Source of the DNA: Rhodocyclales bacterium
Lineage (GTDB): Bacteria; Pseudomonadota; Gammaproteobacteria; Burkholderiales; Rhodocyclaceae
NCBI GenBank assembly: GCA_016235805.1
Contig: JACRIY010000093.1
Location: 1-41,960 of the forward strand
Direction of reading: 5' to 3'
Length of the DNA stretch: 41,960 bases
Below the pieces are notes generated by a model that saw only the letters and a list, made by a program, of their open reading frames with translations, was not told the DNA's origin and made no database searches. A program made the translations under genes and the position numbers. Shown here piece by piece: positions 34,906 through 41,960 of this stretch. Position 1 is the first letter of the stretch, and the number at the start of each line of letters is the position of its first letter.

Positions 34906-35748
34906 CTAGTGCGCCGGGACCTGATTAACCCGCTCGGGATGCGTATAAACGCAGTGGCGCTCACCGCGGACGAATCCGACCAGCGTGACCCCGGACTCTT
35001 CCGCGACCCTTACCGCCATACCGGTGGCCGCTGAAACTGCCGCCACCACCGCGATGCCGACGGCGGCGGCCTTCTGCACGATTTCGTAGCTGGCGCGACT
35101 GGTCATCAGGACGAAGCCGGCGCTGAAATCACCGCGCTGCGCGGCGACCGCACCGATCACCTTGTCCAGCGCGTTGTGGCGACCGACATCCTCGCGCACC
35201 AGTTCGATCGCGCCCTGCGCATCGCACCAGGCGGCCGCATGCACGGCGCCCGTCAGGCGAAACAACTGCTGCATCGATTCGAGGCCGGCCAGCGCCCGTG
35301 GCAAGGCGCCGCTGCCAAGCACTGCGGCGGAATCCACGCGGGACGCGCGGCGTTTCAATTGATCCAGGCTTTCGGTGCCGCAAAGGCCGCAACCGGTGCG
35401 TCCTGCCATGCTGCGACGAAATTCCTTGAGTTCGAGGGCGCGCTGCGCGGTCACGCGCATCTGGACTTCTATCCCGTTGTCCCGCTCGACGATGTCGAGG
35501 TCGAGGATTTCCCCAGGACGGCGAACGATGCATTCGCTGAGGCTAAAGCCCAGCGCGAAGTCTTCCAGGTCATCCGGCGTCGCCATCATCACGGCGTGAG
35601 AGATGCCGTTGTAGACCAGCGCCACCGGAACCTCCTCGGCAACGCTCTCCTCGCCGCCGATGACAATGCCCCCGACCCGACGCTGCACGCGGTAGCTGTT
35701 GTGTGCATCGATGCCTGCGCCTGCTTCGATCTGCATTGCCTGCCTCAT
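34906..35748 (-). CDS. fdhD: Formate dehydrogenase accessory sulfurtransferase FdhD
   Basis: A 280-residue protein that transfers sulfur from a cysteine desulfurase to the bis-MGD cofactor of molybdenum enzymes. Active Cys120 and Cys123 in TGCGLCGTESL correspond to the CxxC of E. coli FdhD. Other family segments: EVPVALVYNGISHAVMMATPDDLEDFALGF, ELVREDVGRHNALDKVIG and LMTSRASYEIVQKAA. No formate dehydrogenase is nearby. As first gene of the pad run, it most likely serves PadB. Its promoter (-35 TTGCTA at 35808-35813, -10 TATCGT at 35785-35790, minus strand, 17-base spacer) overlaps a GATACAG half-site. Confidence 0.94.
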   Translation of the reverse strand: MRQAMQIEAGAGIDAHNSYRVQRRVGGIVIGGEESVAEEVPVALVYNGISHAVMMATPDDLEDFALGFSLSECIVRRPGEILDLDIVERDNGIEVQMRVTAQRALELKEFRRSMAGRTGCGLCGTESLDQLKRRASRVDSAAVLGSGALPRALAGLESMQQLFRLTGAVHAAAWCDAQGAIELVREDVGRHNALDKVIGAVAAQRGDFSAGFVLMTSRASYEIVQKAAAVGIAVVAAVSAATGMAVRVAEESGVTLVGFVRGERHCVYTHPERVNQVPAH

Positions 35749-35786
35749 CGTATGGCTGGGGCGTCATTTACCCCTAGTGACAATAC

Positions 35787-35825
35787 GATACAGTTTATTA
35801 GATTTCATAGCAAGCTTTTTGTATC
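35787..35825. promoter_or_regulatory. Operator pair in the fdhD-paaX divergent promoter
   Basis: GATACAG (35787-35793) and inverted TTGTATC (35819-35825), starts 32 bases apart, about three helical turns. The first overlaps the fdhD -10 box. The second overlaps a paaX -35 (TTGTAT 35819-35824, 16-base spacer, TATACG 35841-35846). The same pair recurs at 36923-36960. Probable binding site of the adjacent PaaX-like protein. Confidence 0.6.
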
Positions 35826-35875
35826 ATATTAGAAACGCCTTATACGGAATACGGGATACACCCGCTTCAAATACA

Positions 35876-36904
35876 ATGTCCCCAACGCGGTTGCTGCGCT
35901 GCACCCCGCCCGCCACCGGAACCGCGCCCACATCGACGAAAGCCAAAGTGAAAAGCCGACACCTGACCCAGTGGATCAAGGACTTCCTCGACCAGCACCC
36001 GACCCGGGCCAACTCGCTGATCATCACCATCTACGGCGATTTCATCGCCCCCCACGGCGGTACGGTGTGGCTCGGCAGCTTCATCCGCCTGGTGCAGCCC
36101 CTCGGACTCAACGAGCGGATGGTGCGCACCAGCGTCTACCGCCTGTCCCAGGAAAAATGGCTGGTTTCCGAACAACTGGGCCGCAGGAGCTATTACAGCC
36201 TGACCACGTCGGGACGACGCCGCTTCGAGCATGCCTACCGGCGCATCTACAGCGCCCCGCAGGACACTTGGACGGGAGAGTGGCAACTGGTGCTGATCCC
36301 CGGTTCTCTGGGCAATCCGCAGCGCGACCAGTTGCGCAAGGAACTGGCCTGGGCAGGCTACGGCGCGTTGGCCTCGGGCATCCTCGCCCACCCGTCGGCC
36401 GATACCGAGGCCCTGCTCGACATCCTGCAGGAGAGCGGCGCGCACGACAAGGTGGTCGCCATGAAGGCGCTCAACATCAGCGCCCTGACCAGCAAGCCCT
36501 TGCAGGAACTGGTCCATGAGTGCTGGAATCTTGACGCCCTGGCGGCCAAGTACCTGGATTTCATCGAATTGTTCCGCCCCGTCCTGCGCACCCTGCGCGC
36601 CGCCAACAGCCTGGATCCGGAGCAATGCTTCCTGGTCCAGACCCTGCTGATGCACGACTTTCGCCGTGCCCTGCTGCACGACCCGCAACTGCCTTCGCAA
36701 CTGCTGCCGGCGGACTGGAGCGGCGGCGTGGCGCGCCAGTTGTGCCAGGACCTCTACCGCATCACCTACCCGCTGGCCCAGCAGCACCTGCTGCAGGTCT
36801 GCGAAACCGCGAGCGGGCCGCTGCCGGCCGCGGCGCCCTATTTCTATGAGCGCTTCGGCGGCTTGGAGCGGGCGCCGGAACCAAAGCCGCTGACCACCGC
36901 CTGA
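35876..36904 (+). CDS. paaX: PaaX-family transcriptional repressor
   Basis: 342 residues from the ATG at 35876; a GTG at 35948 (VKSRHLTQWI) is an alternative start. N-terminal winged helix about residues 42-110: SLIITIYGDFIAPHGGTVWLGSFIRL, ERMVRTSVYRLSQEKWL and LGRRSYYSLTTSGRRRFE. The middle region WQLVLIPGSLGNPQRDQLRKELAWAGYGALASGIL and the C-terminal RALLHDPQLPSQLLPADWSGGVARQLC...YFYERFGGL are characteristic of PaaX, which represses aerobic phenylacetate genes until phenylacetyl-CoA binds. Here its position between the anaerobic pad operon and the ligase/thioesterase pair suggests it controls both. Effector and targets are inferred. Confidence 0.92.
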   Translation: MSPTRLLRCTPPATGTAPTSTKAKVKSRHLTQWIKDFLDQHPTRANSLIITIYGDFIAPHGGTVWLGSFIRLVQPLGLNERMVRTSVYRLSQEKWLVSEQLGRRSYYSLTTSGRRRFEHAYRRIYSAPQDTWTGEWQLVLIPGSLGNPQRDQLRKELAWAGYGALASGILAHPSADTEALLDILQESGAHDKVVAMKALNISALTSKPLQELVHECWNLDALAAKYLDFIELFRPVLRTLRAANSLDPEQCFLVQTLLMHDFRRALLHDPQLPSQLLPADWSGGVARQLCQDLYRITYPLAQQHLLQVCETASGPLPAAAPYFYERFGGLERAPEPKPLTTA

Positions 36905-36922
36905 TTCTGCTGGATATCAACC

Positions 36923-36969
36923 GATACAGTTCATATACTTTTTGATGATATTTCTGTATCTGTTATAGT
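36923..36969 (+). promoter_or_regulatory. Operator pair and promoter before the ligase-like gene
   Basis: GATACAG (36923-36929) and CTGTATC (36954-36960), a perfect inverted pair 31 bases start to start. A promoter candidate TTGATG (36942-36947), 16-base spacer, TATAGT (36964-36969) spans the second half-site. The flank GATACAGTTCAT matches GATACAGTTTAT of the fdhD-paaX region in 11 of 12 bases. Confidence 0.6.
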
Positions 36970-37020
36970 GCCGCACCGACAGGGTGTAACCGGCCCTGCG
37001 CAATCCAGGGAGCAAGCACC

Positions 37021-39120
37021 ATGGCAAGCACAGCAAGCGCCACATCGGACCGCCCAGCGGCCATCGTCGAAATTCGCAACCGCATCCGCAGCGCTGCGGC
37101 AAACGGCATAACGGCCCTCGACCGGAACGACCTCGCCGACCTGCTGGCAGCCATCGGGGCCGGCTTTGCCCCGACAGCCGCATCAGCCGCGGGCGGCGAA
37201 CTGCGCATCAGCCTCGACAACACGCGCGAGTTCGGCATGGTGATCAGCGCCGGCATCGGCGGCACCGACGCCGAACTCGACGAAGGCAATTTCCGCAAGG
37301 ATCGCGCCTCGGTGTACGCGGTCGCGGAGCTGACCGATGCCGCCGACTTCCTCGCCCTGTTTCGCCGCAGCATCGCCTACCAGCGCCTCGCCGCCGCCGC
37401 GAAGCGCAGTGGCGGCCCGTCGCCCGACGCAGCGCTGACGAGTTGCTTCGAAGGCATGCTGGCCCTCGCACAGGGACTGTCGCCGGGAAATCCGGAGTCG
37501 AAGGTCGTGCTGCAAAGCCTCGAACTCAACCCGGCAATGGTCGGCAGCGGCATCAGCGTCGGCGCTGCCAAATGCGAGTTCTCGGCCGCCACGCCCGCAC
37601 GCCTGCCGCGACCGGTCGGCAAGATCGAGAAGTTGATCCATCCCAAATCGATCGGCATCATCGGCGTCTCGTCCACCAACATGAACTTCGGCCGCATCAT
37701 CCTCAAGAACCTGATGGGCAGCGGCTACCCCAAGGAACAGATGTGCATCATCCGCCCCGGCGAGAGCGAGATCGACGGCGTGCGCTGCGTCGAGGGGCTG
37801 CAGGCCCTGGACGGCAAGCTCGACCTGCTGATCGTCGCCGTGGCGGCCAGCGCGGTCTATGACCTGGTCGACGAGATCATCGCCACCGACTCGGTCGAGT
37901 CGGTCATGCTGATTCCCGGCAGCCTGGGCGAAACCCGCGCCAGCCGCGAACCTGCCGCCGCGCTGGCCGCGCGCATCAATGCGGCGCACGCCAATCCCGG
38001 CGGCGGCCCGGTTTTCCTCGGCGCCAACTGCCTCGGCGTCGTCTCGCATCCCGGCTGCTACGACTCCTGGTTCATCCCGCTGGAGCGCCTGCCCAAGCCG
38101 AAGAAGAAGGCCGAGCGCAATTCGGTGATGCTGAGCCAGAGCGGCGCCTTCATGATCACCCGCATCAGCCAGAACCCCTGGCTCGATCCGCGCTACATGC
38201 TGGCCCTGGGCAACCAGACCGACCTGACCCACGGCGACATGCTTTCCTACTTCGCCGAACTGCCCGAGATCGAAACCATCGGCATCTACATCGAGGGCTT
38301 CAAGGATCTCGATGGCCTGGATTTCGCCCGCGCGGTGCGCAAGGCGGTGGCCAGGGGCAAAGACGTGGTCGTGTACAAATCCGGCAAGACCGCACCCGGC
38401 ATGGGCGGCGTGATGGGTCACACGGCCTCGATCGCCGGCGGCCCGCTGCTGTTCGATTCGGTGGTGCGCCACGCCGGCGCGATCGTCGCCGACGATTTCA
38501 ATACTTTCGACGACCTGTTCTACATCGCCGGCGCGCTGCACGGCAAGAAGATCGGCGGGCGGCAGCTGGGCGCAATCAGCGGCGCCGGCTTCGAGGCCGT
38601 GGGCATGGCCGACTCCATCGAATCCGAAACCTTCGCCATGGAGATGGGCGCGCTGGAAGCCGCCACGGTGACGCAACTGGAAGATATCCTCAAGGCCAAG
38701 AAGCTGGATGCACTGGTCGAGGTGCGCAATCCCATCGACATCAATCCGGGCGCCGACGACGAAGCCCATCTGCAGATCGTCGAGGCCTTCCTGCAGGACC
38801 CGAACATCGATGCGGTGGTGGTCGGCCTCGACCCCACAGCCCCCTCGGTGCGCGCGCTGGAATCCAGCAAGCTGCGCCCCGGCTTCGACATCAGCGACCC
38901 GAAGAGCACGGTGCACCTGATGCCGCCGCTGGTGAATCGCAACGAGAAGCCGATCATCGGCATCGTCGATGGCGGCAGCCTCTACGATGTCATGAGCGCC
39001 CGCCTGATGGACCAGGGTGTCTGCATTTTCCGTAACTGTGCGCGCGGCACGAAGGCGCTGGTGCGCTACGTCGAGGCCCGCCTCAATGCCGACGCGATCC
39101 GTCGGCGCCAAGCAAACTGA
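37021..39120 (+). CDS. NDP-forming acyl-CoA ligase-like protein with truncated ATP-grasp half
   Basis: A 699-residue protein related to ADP-forming acetyl-CoA synthetase. From about residue 200: CoA-binding domain (IEKLIHPKSIGIIGVSSTNMNFGRIILKNLMGSGYP), two ligase-CoA domains (FLGANCLGVVSHPG, SVMLSQSGAFM), and the phospho-His loop KSGKTAPGMGGVMGHTASIAGG with His467. The N-terminal 200 residues resemble only the ends of an ATP-grasp beta domain: LDRNDLADLLAAIGAGFAP then directly ELRISLDNTREFGMVISAGIGG and SLELNPAMV. The roughly 100-residue nucleotide-binding centre appears missing. It may therefore act differently from a normal ligase. The thioesterase gene follows by 26 bases and a PaaX-type operator precedes it, tying it to phenylacetate metabolism. 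Substrate is unknown. Confidence 0.75.
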   Translation: MASTASATSDRPAAIVEIRNRIRSAAANGITALDRNDLADLLAAIGAGFAPTAASAAGGELRISLDNTREFGMVISAGIGGTDAELDEGNFRKDRASVYAVAELTDAADFLALFRRSIAYQRLAAAAKRSGGPSPDAALTSCFEGMLALAQGLSPGNPESKVVLQSLELNPAMVGSGISVGAAKCEFSAATPARLPRPVGKIEKLIHPKSIGIIGVSSTNMNFGRIILKNLMGSGYPKEQMCIIRPGESEIDGVRCVEGLQALDGKLDLLIVAVAASAVYDLVDEIIATDSVESVMLIPGSLGETRASREPAAALAARINAAHANPGGGPVFLGANCLGVVSHPGCYDSWFIPLERLPKPKKKAERNSVMLSQSGAFMITRISQNPWLDPRYMLALGNQTDLTHGDMLSYFAELPEIETIGIYIEGFKDLDGLDFARAVRKAVARGKDVVVYKSGKTAPGMGGVMGHTASIAGGPLLFDSVVRHAGAIVADDFNTFDDLFYIAGALHGKKIGGRQLGAISGAGFEAVGMADSIESETFAMEMGALEAATVTQLEDILKAKKLDALVEVRNPIDINPGADDEAHLQIVEAFLQDPNIDAVVVGLDPTAPSVRALESSKLRPGFDISDPKSTVHLMPPLVNRNEKPIIGIVDGGSLYDVMSARLMDQGVCIFRNCARGTKALVRYVEARLNADAIRRRQAN

Positions 39121-39146
39121 ACCGAACACACCAAGGAGGAAACACC

Positions 39147-39548
39147 ATGAGCGACACCCTCAAGCCCGGCCTCAGCGCCACCCGCCGCGTGGAAATCGAC
39201 CGCGATCGCACCATCAGCTTCATGGGCGACGACTGCCGCGTGTATTCGACGCCGAACCTGCTCTACGACATCGAGATGGCCTGCCGCGACCTGCTGCTGG
39301 CAAACATCGAGGCAGGCAAGGATTCGGTCGGCACCCGCGTCGAACTCGACCATGTCGGCGCCACGCTGATGGGCATGTGGGTGGAAATCACGGTGACGCT
39401 CAACGAAGTCAATGGCGGTGCCGTTTCCTTCAGCTTCACCGCACGCGACGCGGTGGAAGAAGTCGCACGCGGCAAGCACAACCGTTTCATCGTCGGCATC
39501 GAGAAGACCGCGCAGCGCCTGCAGGCCAAGCGCGCCAAGGCCGGCTGA
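39147..39548 (+). CDS. FlK-like hotdog thioesterase
   Basis: A 133-residue hotdog-fold protein, AAGGAGG eight bases before the ATG. Thr35, Glu43 and His69 (VYSTPNLLYDIEMA, VELDHVGA) have exactly the 8- and 26-residue spacing of the Thr-Glu-His catalytic triad of fluoroacetyl-CoA thioesterase FlK. It probably hydrolyses a small or activated acyl-CoA. In this setting, phenylglyoxylyl-CoA (the proposed intermediate of PadBCD) or rescue of CoA from dead-end aromatic thioesters are candidates (inference). It is co-transcribed with the ligase-like gene. Moderately sure of the family, unsure of substrate. Confidence 0.8.
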   Translation: MSDTLKPGLSATRRVEIDRDRTISFMGDDCRVYSTPNLLYDIEMACRDLLLANIEAGKDSVGTRVELDHVGATLMGMWVEITVTLNEVNGGAVSFSFTARDAVEEVARGKHNRFIVGIEKTAQRLQAKRAKAG

Positions 39549-39731
39549 GAGCCTGCGAATAAATCTACTGCGCGTGCCGGATCGGGGCTTGGGCGGTGCT
39601 CGTATCCTCATGTACAGAAACGTACATTCCGGTAGCTGCGCTCCGGCCGCACCCCGCTGCGGCCCGCTCGCTACGATTTCTTCACAAGCTCGGAGCGGAA
39701 ATCGAAAGTCGGCGCCGGCGATACGGCGCCG
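39549..39731. repeat. Intergenic repeat-like element with palindromes and repeat copy F
   Basis: Starts right after the thioesterase stop with GAGCCTGCGAATAAATCTAC, then an inverted repeat ATGTAC-AGAAAC-GTACAT (39610-39627), then GC-rich imperfect palindromic sequence (GCTGCGCTCCGGCC ... GGCCCGCTCGCTACG), and ends in dispersed repeat copy F (39703-39727) abutting the def stop. No gene. The composition resembles intergenic repeat modules of Rhodocyclales, from memory. Confidence 0.45.
39703..39727 (+). repeat. Dispersed short repeat, copy F
   Basis: CGAAAGTCGGCGCCGGCGAT followed by ACGGC, ending five bases before the def stop codon, opposite orientation to def. Confidence 0.5.
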
Positions 39732-40259
39732 CTACTCTTCGACGACGTCCGAAAGATTGAGCACGTCGGTGAAACCGAAGCGGCGGAAGTCGCGCACCCG
39801 CATCGGATAAAGGATGCCGTCGAGGTGGTCGCATTCGTGCTGCACCACCCGCGCATGGAAGCCCTCGACGCGGCGCTCGAAGCGGCGCCCGCTTTCGTCA
39901 TGGCCGGCGTAGTAGAGTCGCTTCCAGCGCGGCACCCAGCCGCGCAGGCCGGGCACCGACAGGCAGCCTTCCCAGCCCTCTTCTTCTTCTTCGCCGAAGG
40001 GCGTCAGCACCGGATTGATCAGCACCGTCTCCGGCACCGGCGGCGCGTCCGGATAGCGAGGATTCGATTGGCAGCCGAAGATCACCACGCGCAGGTCGAC
40101 CCCGATCTGCGGTGCCGCTAGTCCGGCACCATCGAGGTGGGCCATGGTGTCGCGCATGTCGCGCAGTAGTTCCGCCAGTTGCGGCGTGGCGAAAGCCGTT
40201 ACCGGCTGCGCGACACGCAGCAGGCGCGGATCTCCCATGCGCAGGACCTCGCGGATCAT
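39732..40259 (-). CDS. def: Peptide deformylase
   Basis: A 175-residue metalloenzyme removing the N-formyl group from nascent proteins. All three motifs are present: [10 protein letters not shown] (44-53), EGCLSVPG with metal ligand Cys99, and QHECDHLDG with His141, Glu142 and His145. I chose the ATG at 40259 ([14 protein letters not shown]), the usual N-terminus; the frame extends seven codons into the upstream repeat. A Glu-rich loop ([10 protein letters not shown]) precedes motif 2. It is not next to fmt here, so it is probably one of two def copies (inference). Confidence 0.95.
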   Translation of the reverse strand: MIREVLRMGDPRLLRVAQPVTAFATPQLAELLRDMRDTMAHLDGAGLAAPQIGVDLRVVIFGCQSNPRYPDAPPVPETVLINPVLTPFGEEEEEGWEGCLSVPGLRGWVPRWKRLYYAGHDESGRRFERRVEGFHARVVQHECDHLDGILYPMRVRDFRRFGFTDVLNLSDVVEE

Positions 40260-40264
40260 TCCGC

Positions 40265-40338
40265 CGCGGGGCCGCCCCAAGGCGGAATGCGCCCCCCTTG
40301 GGGGGGCAGCGAGCTTGGGTTGCGAGCGTGGGGGGTAT
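40265..40338. repeat. REP-like palindromic intergenic element
   Basis: CCGCC-CCAA-GGCGG (40272-40285), then CCCCCC-TT-GGGGGG (40292-40305), then GCGAGCTTGGGTTGCGAGCG. This pattern (CGCCCCAAGGCGG plus CCCCCCTTGGGGGGGCAGCGAG) is, from memory, a frequent intergenic repeat in Burkholderiales and Rhodocyclales. It lies between mtnP and def. Confidence 0.65.
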
Positions 40339-41076
40339 TCATGCTTCGCACAAGCCTTCTATGATGCGCCGCACCCGCGCCATGGCCTCCTGCAACACCG
40401 CTTCGAGGCTCTCGAAACGTATGCCGTGCAGCGAATCCGCGCGTCCCGCAGCCCAGTTCGCCACCACGCAGAGTGCCGCATAGGGTAATTCCAGCTCGCG
40501 CGCCAGGCCGGCCTCGGGCATGCCGGTCATGCCGACGATGTCAGCTCCGTCGCCCTGCATGCGGTTGATCTCGGCGGCGGTTTCCAGGCGCGGCCCCTGT
40601 GTCGTGGCATACACGGCGCCGTCGGTCACAGGCTCGCCGATCCGTGCGGCGACATCGAGCAGCAGCCTGCGCAGCTCGGCGTCGTAGGGCTCGGTAAAGT
40701 CGACATGGACCACCGGGCCGTCACCGCCGGACTGGAAGGTCATCTCGCGGCCCCAGGTGTAGTCGATGATCTGGTGCGGCACGACCAGCACGCCGGGGCC
40801 GAGGTCAGCGCGGATACCGCCGACCGACGCCACCGAAACCACCTGCGTCACGCCCGAAGTTTCCAGCGCATGCATGTTGGCGCGGTAATTCACCAGATGC
40901 GGCGGAATCGTGTGGCCGTAGCCGTGGCGGGCGATGAACGCCACTTCCCGGCAGCCGATGCGGCCGAAGGTCAGCGGGCCGGATGGCTCGCCATAGGGCG
41001 TACGCACGACTTCGCGGTGTGACACGTCAAGATTGGCAAGCTGCGTCAAGCCGCTGCCACCGATGATGCCGAGCAT
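40339..41076 (-). CDS. mtnP: S-methyl-5'-thioinosine phosphorylase (MTAP/PNP family)
   Basis: A 245-residue purine-nucleoside phosphorylase of the MTAP fold, AGGGG before the ATG at 41076 ([10 protein letters not shown]). Motifs: phosphate-binding [32 protein letters not shown], and the base/ribose-binding [35 protein letters not shown]. The compact length and the GMTGMPEA variant match the Pseudomonas type that prefers 5'-methylthioinosine over methylthioadenosine. It recycles the by-product of polyamine synthesis. The longer frame to 41151 runs into the promoter region and is not used. Confidence 0.88.
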   Translation of the reverse strand: MLGIIGGSGLTQLANLDVSHREVVRTPYGEPSGPLTFGRIGCREVAFIARHGYGHTIPPHLVNYRANMHALETSGVTQVVSVASVGGIRADLGPGVLVVPHQIIDYTWGREMTFQSGGDGPVVHVDFTEPYDAELRRLLLDVAARIGEPVTDGAVYATTQGPRLETAAEINRMQGDGADIVGMTGMPEAGLARELELPYAALCVVANWAAGRADSLHGIRFESLEAVLQEAMARVRRIIEGLCEA

Positions 41077-41117
41077 AAAAATCCCCTGAAAATTCAAACG
41101 GAACGGATGCGGCTGCG

Positions 41118-41126
41118 TGCTAGAAT
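41118..41126 (+). promoter_or_regulatory. Extended -10 promoter element of typA
   Basis: TGC followed by TAGAAT (41121-41126), an extended -10 (TGn-TANAAT). No good -35 at 17 bases. It lies 52 bases before the typA start in the 101-base divergent region shared with mtnP. Confidence 0.4.
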
Positions 41127-41145
41127 AGCAGGCTTTTTTTCCGCA

Positions 41146-41161
41146 TTGCAACGCGTTGCAA
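41146..41161. promoter_or_regulatory. Perfect 16-base palindrome in the typA leader
   Basis: TTGCAACGCGTTGCAA, self-complementary over all 16 bases, located after the candidate -10 and 16 bases before the typA ATG. Likely an operator for a dimeric regulator. Identity unknown. Confidence 0.45.
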
Positions 41162-41177
41162 CAACGCCAAGGTCCCT

Positions 41178-41960
41178 ATGTCCCGCGCCCTCAGAAACAT
41201 CGCCATTATCGCCCACGTCGACCACGGCAAAACCACCCTGGTCGACCAACTCCTGCGTCAGTCCGGCACCTTCGCCGCCCACCAGGCCGTCGCCGAACGC
41301 GTCATGGATTCCAACGATCTCGAAAAGGAGCGCGGGATCACGATTCTTTCCAAGAACTGCGCCATCGATTTCGAGGGCACCCACATCAACATCGTGGACA
41401 CCCCAGGGCACGCCGACTTCGGCGGCGAGGTGGAGCGCGTGCTGTCGATGGTCGACGGCGTACTGCTGCTGGTCGATGCCGTGGAAGGCCCGATGCCGCA
41501 GACCCGCTTCGTCACGCGAAAGGCACTGGCCCTCGGCCTCAAGCCGATCGTCGTGGTGAACAAGATCGACCGTCCCGGCGCCCGCCCCGACTGGGTGATC
41601 AGCCACACCTTCGACCTGTTCGACAAGCTCGGCGCCACCGAGGAACAGCTCGACTTCCCGGTAGTCTTCGCTTCCGCCCTGAACGGCTTCGCCATGCTCG
41701 ACGCGACCAAGCCCGGCACCGACATGCGCCCGCTCTACGAGGCCATCATCCAGCACACGCCGCAGCCCGACGTCGATGTCGACCTGCCGCTGCAACTGCA
41801 GATCTGCTCGCTGGACTACAACAGCTATGTCGGCCGTATCGGCATCGGCCGCATCCAGCAGGGCCGCATGAAGGCCGGCCAGGAAGTTGCCGTGATGTAC
41901 GGCGACGAAAGCAAGGGCAAGGCAAAGATCGGCCAGATCATGATGTTTACCGGCCTGGAA
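41178..41960 (+). CDS. typA: Ribosome-associated GTPase TypA/BipA, N-terminal part
   Basis: The first 261 codons are present; the frame is still open at the window edge. AAGG lies before the ATG at 41178. GTPase motifs: G1 AHVDHGKTT, switch I with ERGITI, G3 [16 protein letters not shown]4 [10 protein letters not shown] and G5 ASALNG, followed by the start of domain II ([27 protein letters not shown]). These segments ([28 protein letters not shown]) distinguish TypA from EF-G and LepA. It assists 50S ribosome assembly and stress or low-temperature growth. Confidence 0.96.
   Translation, partial: MSRALRNIAIIAHVDHGKTTLVDQLLRQSGTFAAHQAVAERVMDSNDLEKERGITILSKNCAIDFEGTHINIVDTPGHADFGGEVERVLSMVDGVLLLVDAVEGPMPQTRFVTRKALALGLKPIVVVNKIDRPGARPDWVISHTFDLFDKLGATEEQLDFPVVFASALNGFAMLDATKPGTDMRPLYEAIIQHTPQPDVDVDLPLQLQICSLDYNSYVGRIGIGRIQQGRMKAGQEVAVMYGDESKGKAKIGQIMMFTGLE

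Noticed and set aside
32414..34909. 831-residue open frame antisense to padB
   Set aside because: Composition is that of a mirrored GC-rich gene, and padB on the other strand is unambiguous.
37183..39129. 648-residue open frame antisense to the ligase-like gene
   Set aside because: Same antisense artefact, low-complexity and domain-free.

Overview
This is a high-GC chromosomal segment from a betaproteobacterium. The gene set, which is an anaerobic phenylacetate (pad) pathway together with TRAP transport, NnrS and beta-oxidation genes, points to a denitrifying aromatic degrader of the Rhodocyclales / Sterolibacteriaceae / Azoarcus-Thauera type. That placement is inferred from gene content. 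I recognise no rRNA, tRNA, CRISPR array, complete insertion sequence or prophage. The first gene (a chemoreceptor tail) and the last gene (typA) are cut by the window edges.

1-10 kb is signalling and miscellaneous genes: the end of a chemoreceptor, an orphan histidine-kinase dimerisation domain lacking its phospho-acceptor His, a FixJ-type regulator, a large hybrid phosphorelay kinase, a PanP-type PLP decarboxylase, a DUF218 protein, a cyclic-nucleotide-binding protein and a small hypothetical protein. 9.5-15.4 kb holds a membrane Ser/Thr kinase with an extracytoplasmic Cys module, NnrS translationally coupled to an acyl-CoA synthetase, a ClpX paralogue without a zinc domain, and a glutathione transferase. 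15.5-20.9 kb holds a HAD-crotonase fusion behind a compact promoter/operator, and a leftward group of small protein, M18 aminopeptidase, RraA-family protein and an SDR-fold protein with the diagnostic halohydrin dehalogenase motifs.

20.9-39.5 kb is the metabolic core. Leftward from about 35.75 kb runs fdhD-padB-padC-padD-padE-padF-padG-padH-padI-padJ, followed by TRAP transporter genes dctP-dctQ-dctM. Together these would import an aromatic acid, activate phenylacetate to phenylacetyl-CoA (PadJ), alpha-oxidise it to phenylglyoxylate with a molybdenum enzyme (PadBCD, matured by FdhD), and convert phenylglyoxylate to benzoyl-CoA and CO2 (PadEFGHI). Rightward lie a PaaX-family regulator, an NDP-forming acyl-CoA ligase-like protein whose ATP-grasp half looks truncated, and a hotdog thioesterase with the FlK catalytic spacing. 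Paired GATACAG / YTGTATC half-sites 31-32 bp apart lie between fdhD and paaX and again before the ligase gene, which suggests one regulon. A TGCA-N6-TGCA element of BzdR/BoxR type lies upstream of the TRAP genes.

39.7-42 kb is housekeeping: peptide deformylase, methylthioinosine phosphorylase and typA. A short repeat (core GTCGGCGYTGGYGAYACGG) occurs about six times across the window, mostly between genes. One copy sits inside a 65-bp segment between padF and padG flanked by near-duplicate start/stop junctions, where it creates a 22-codon mini-ORF that keeps both genes translationally linked.
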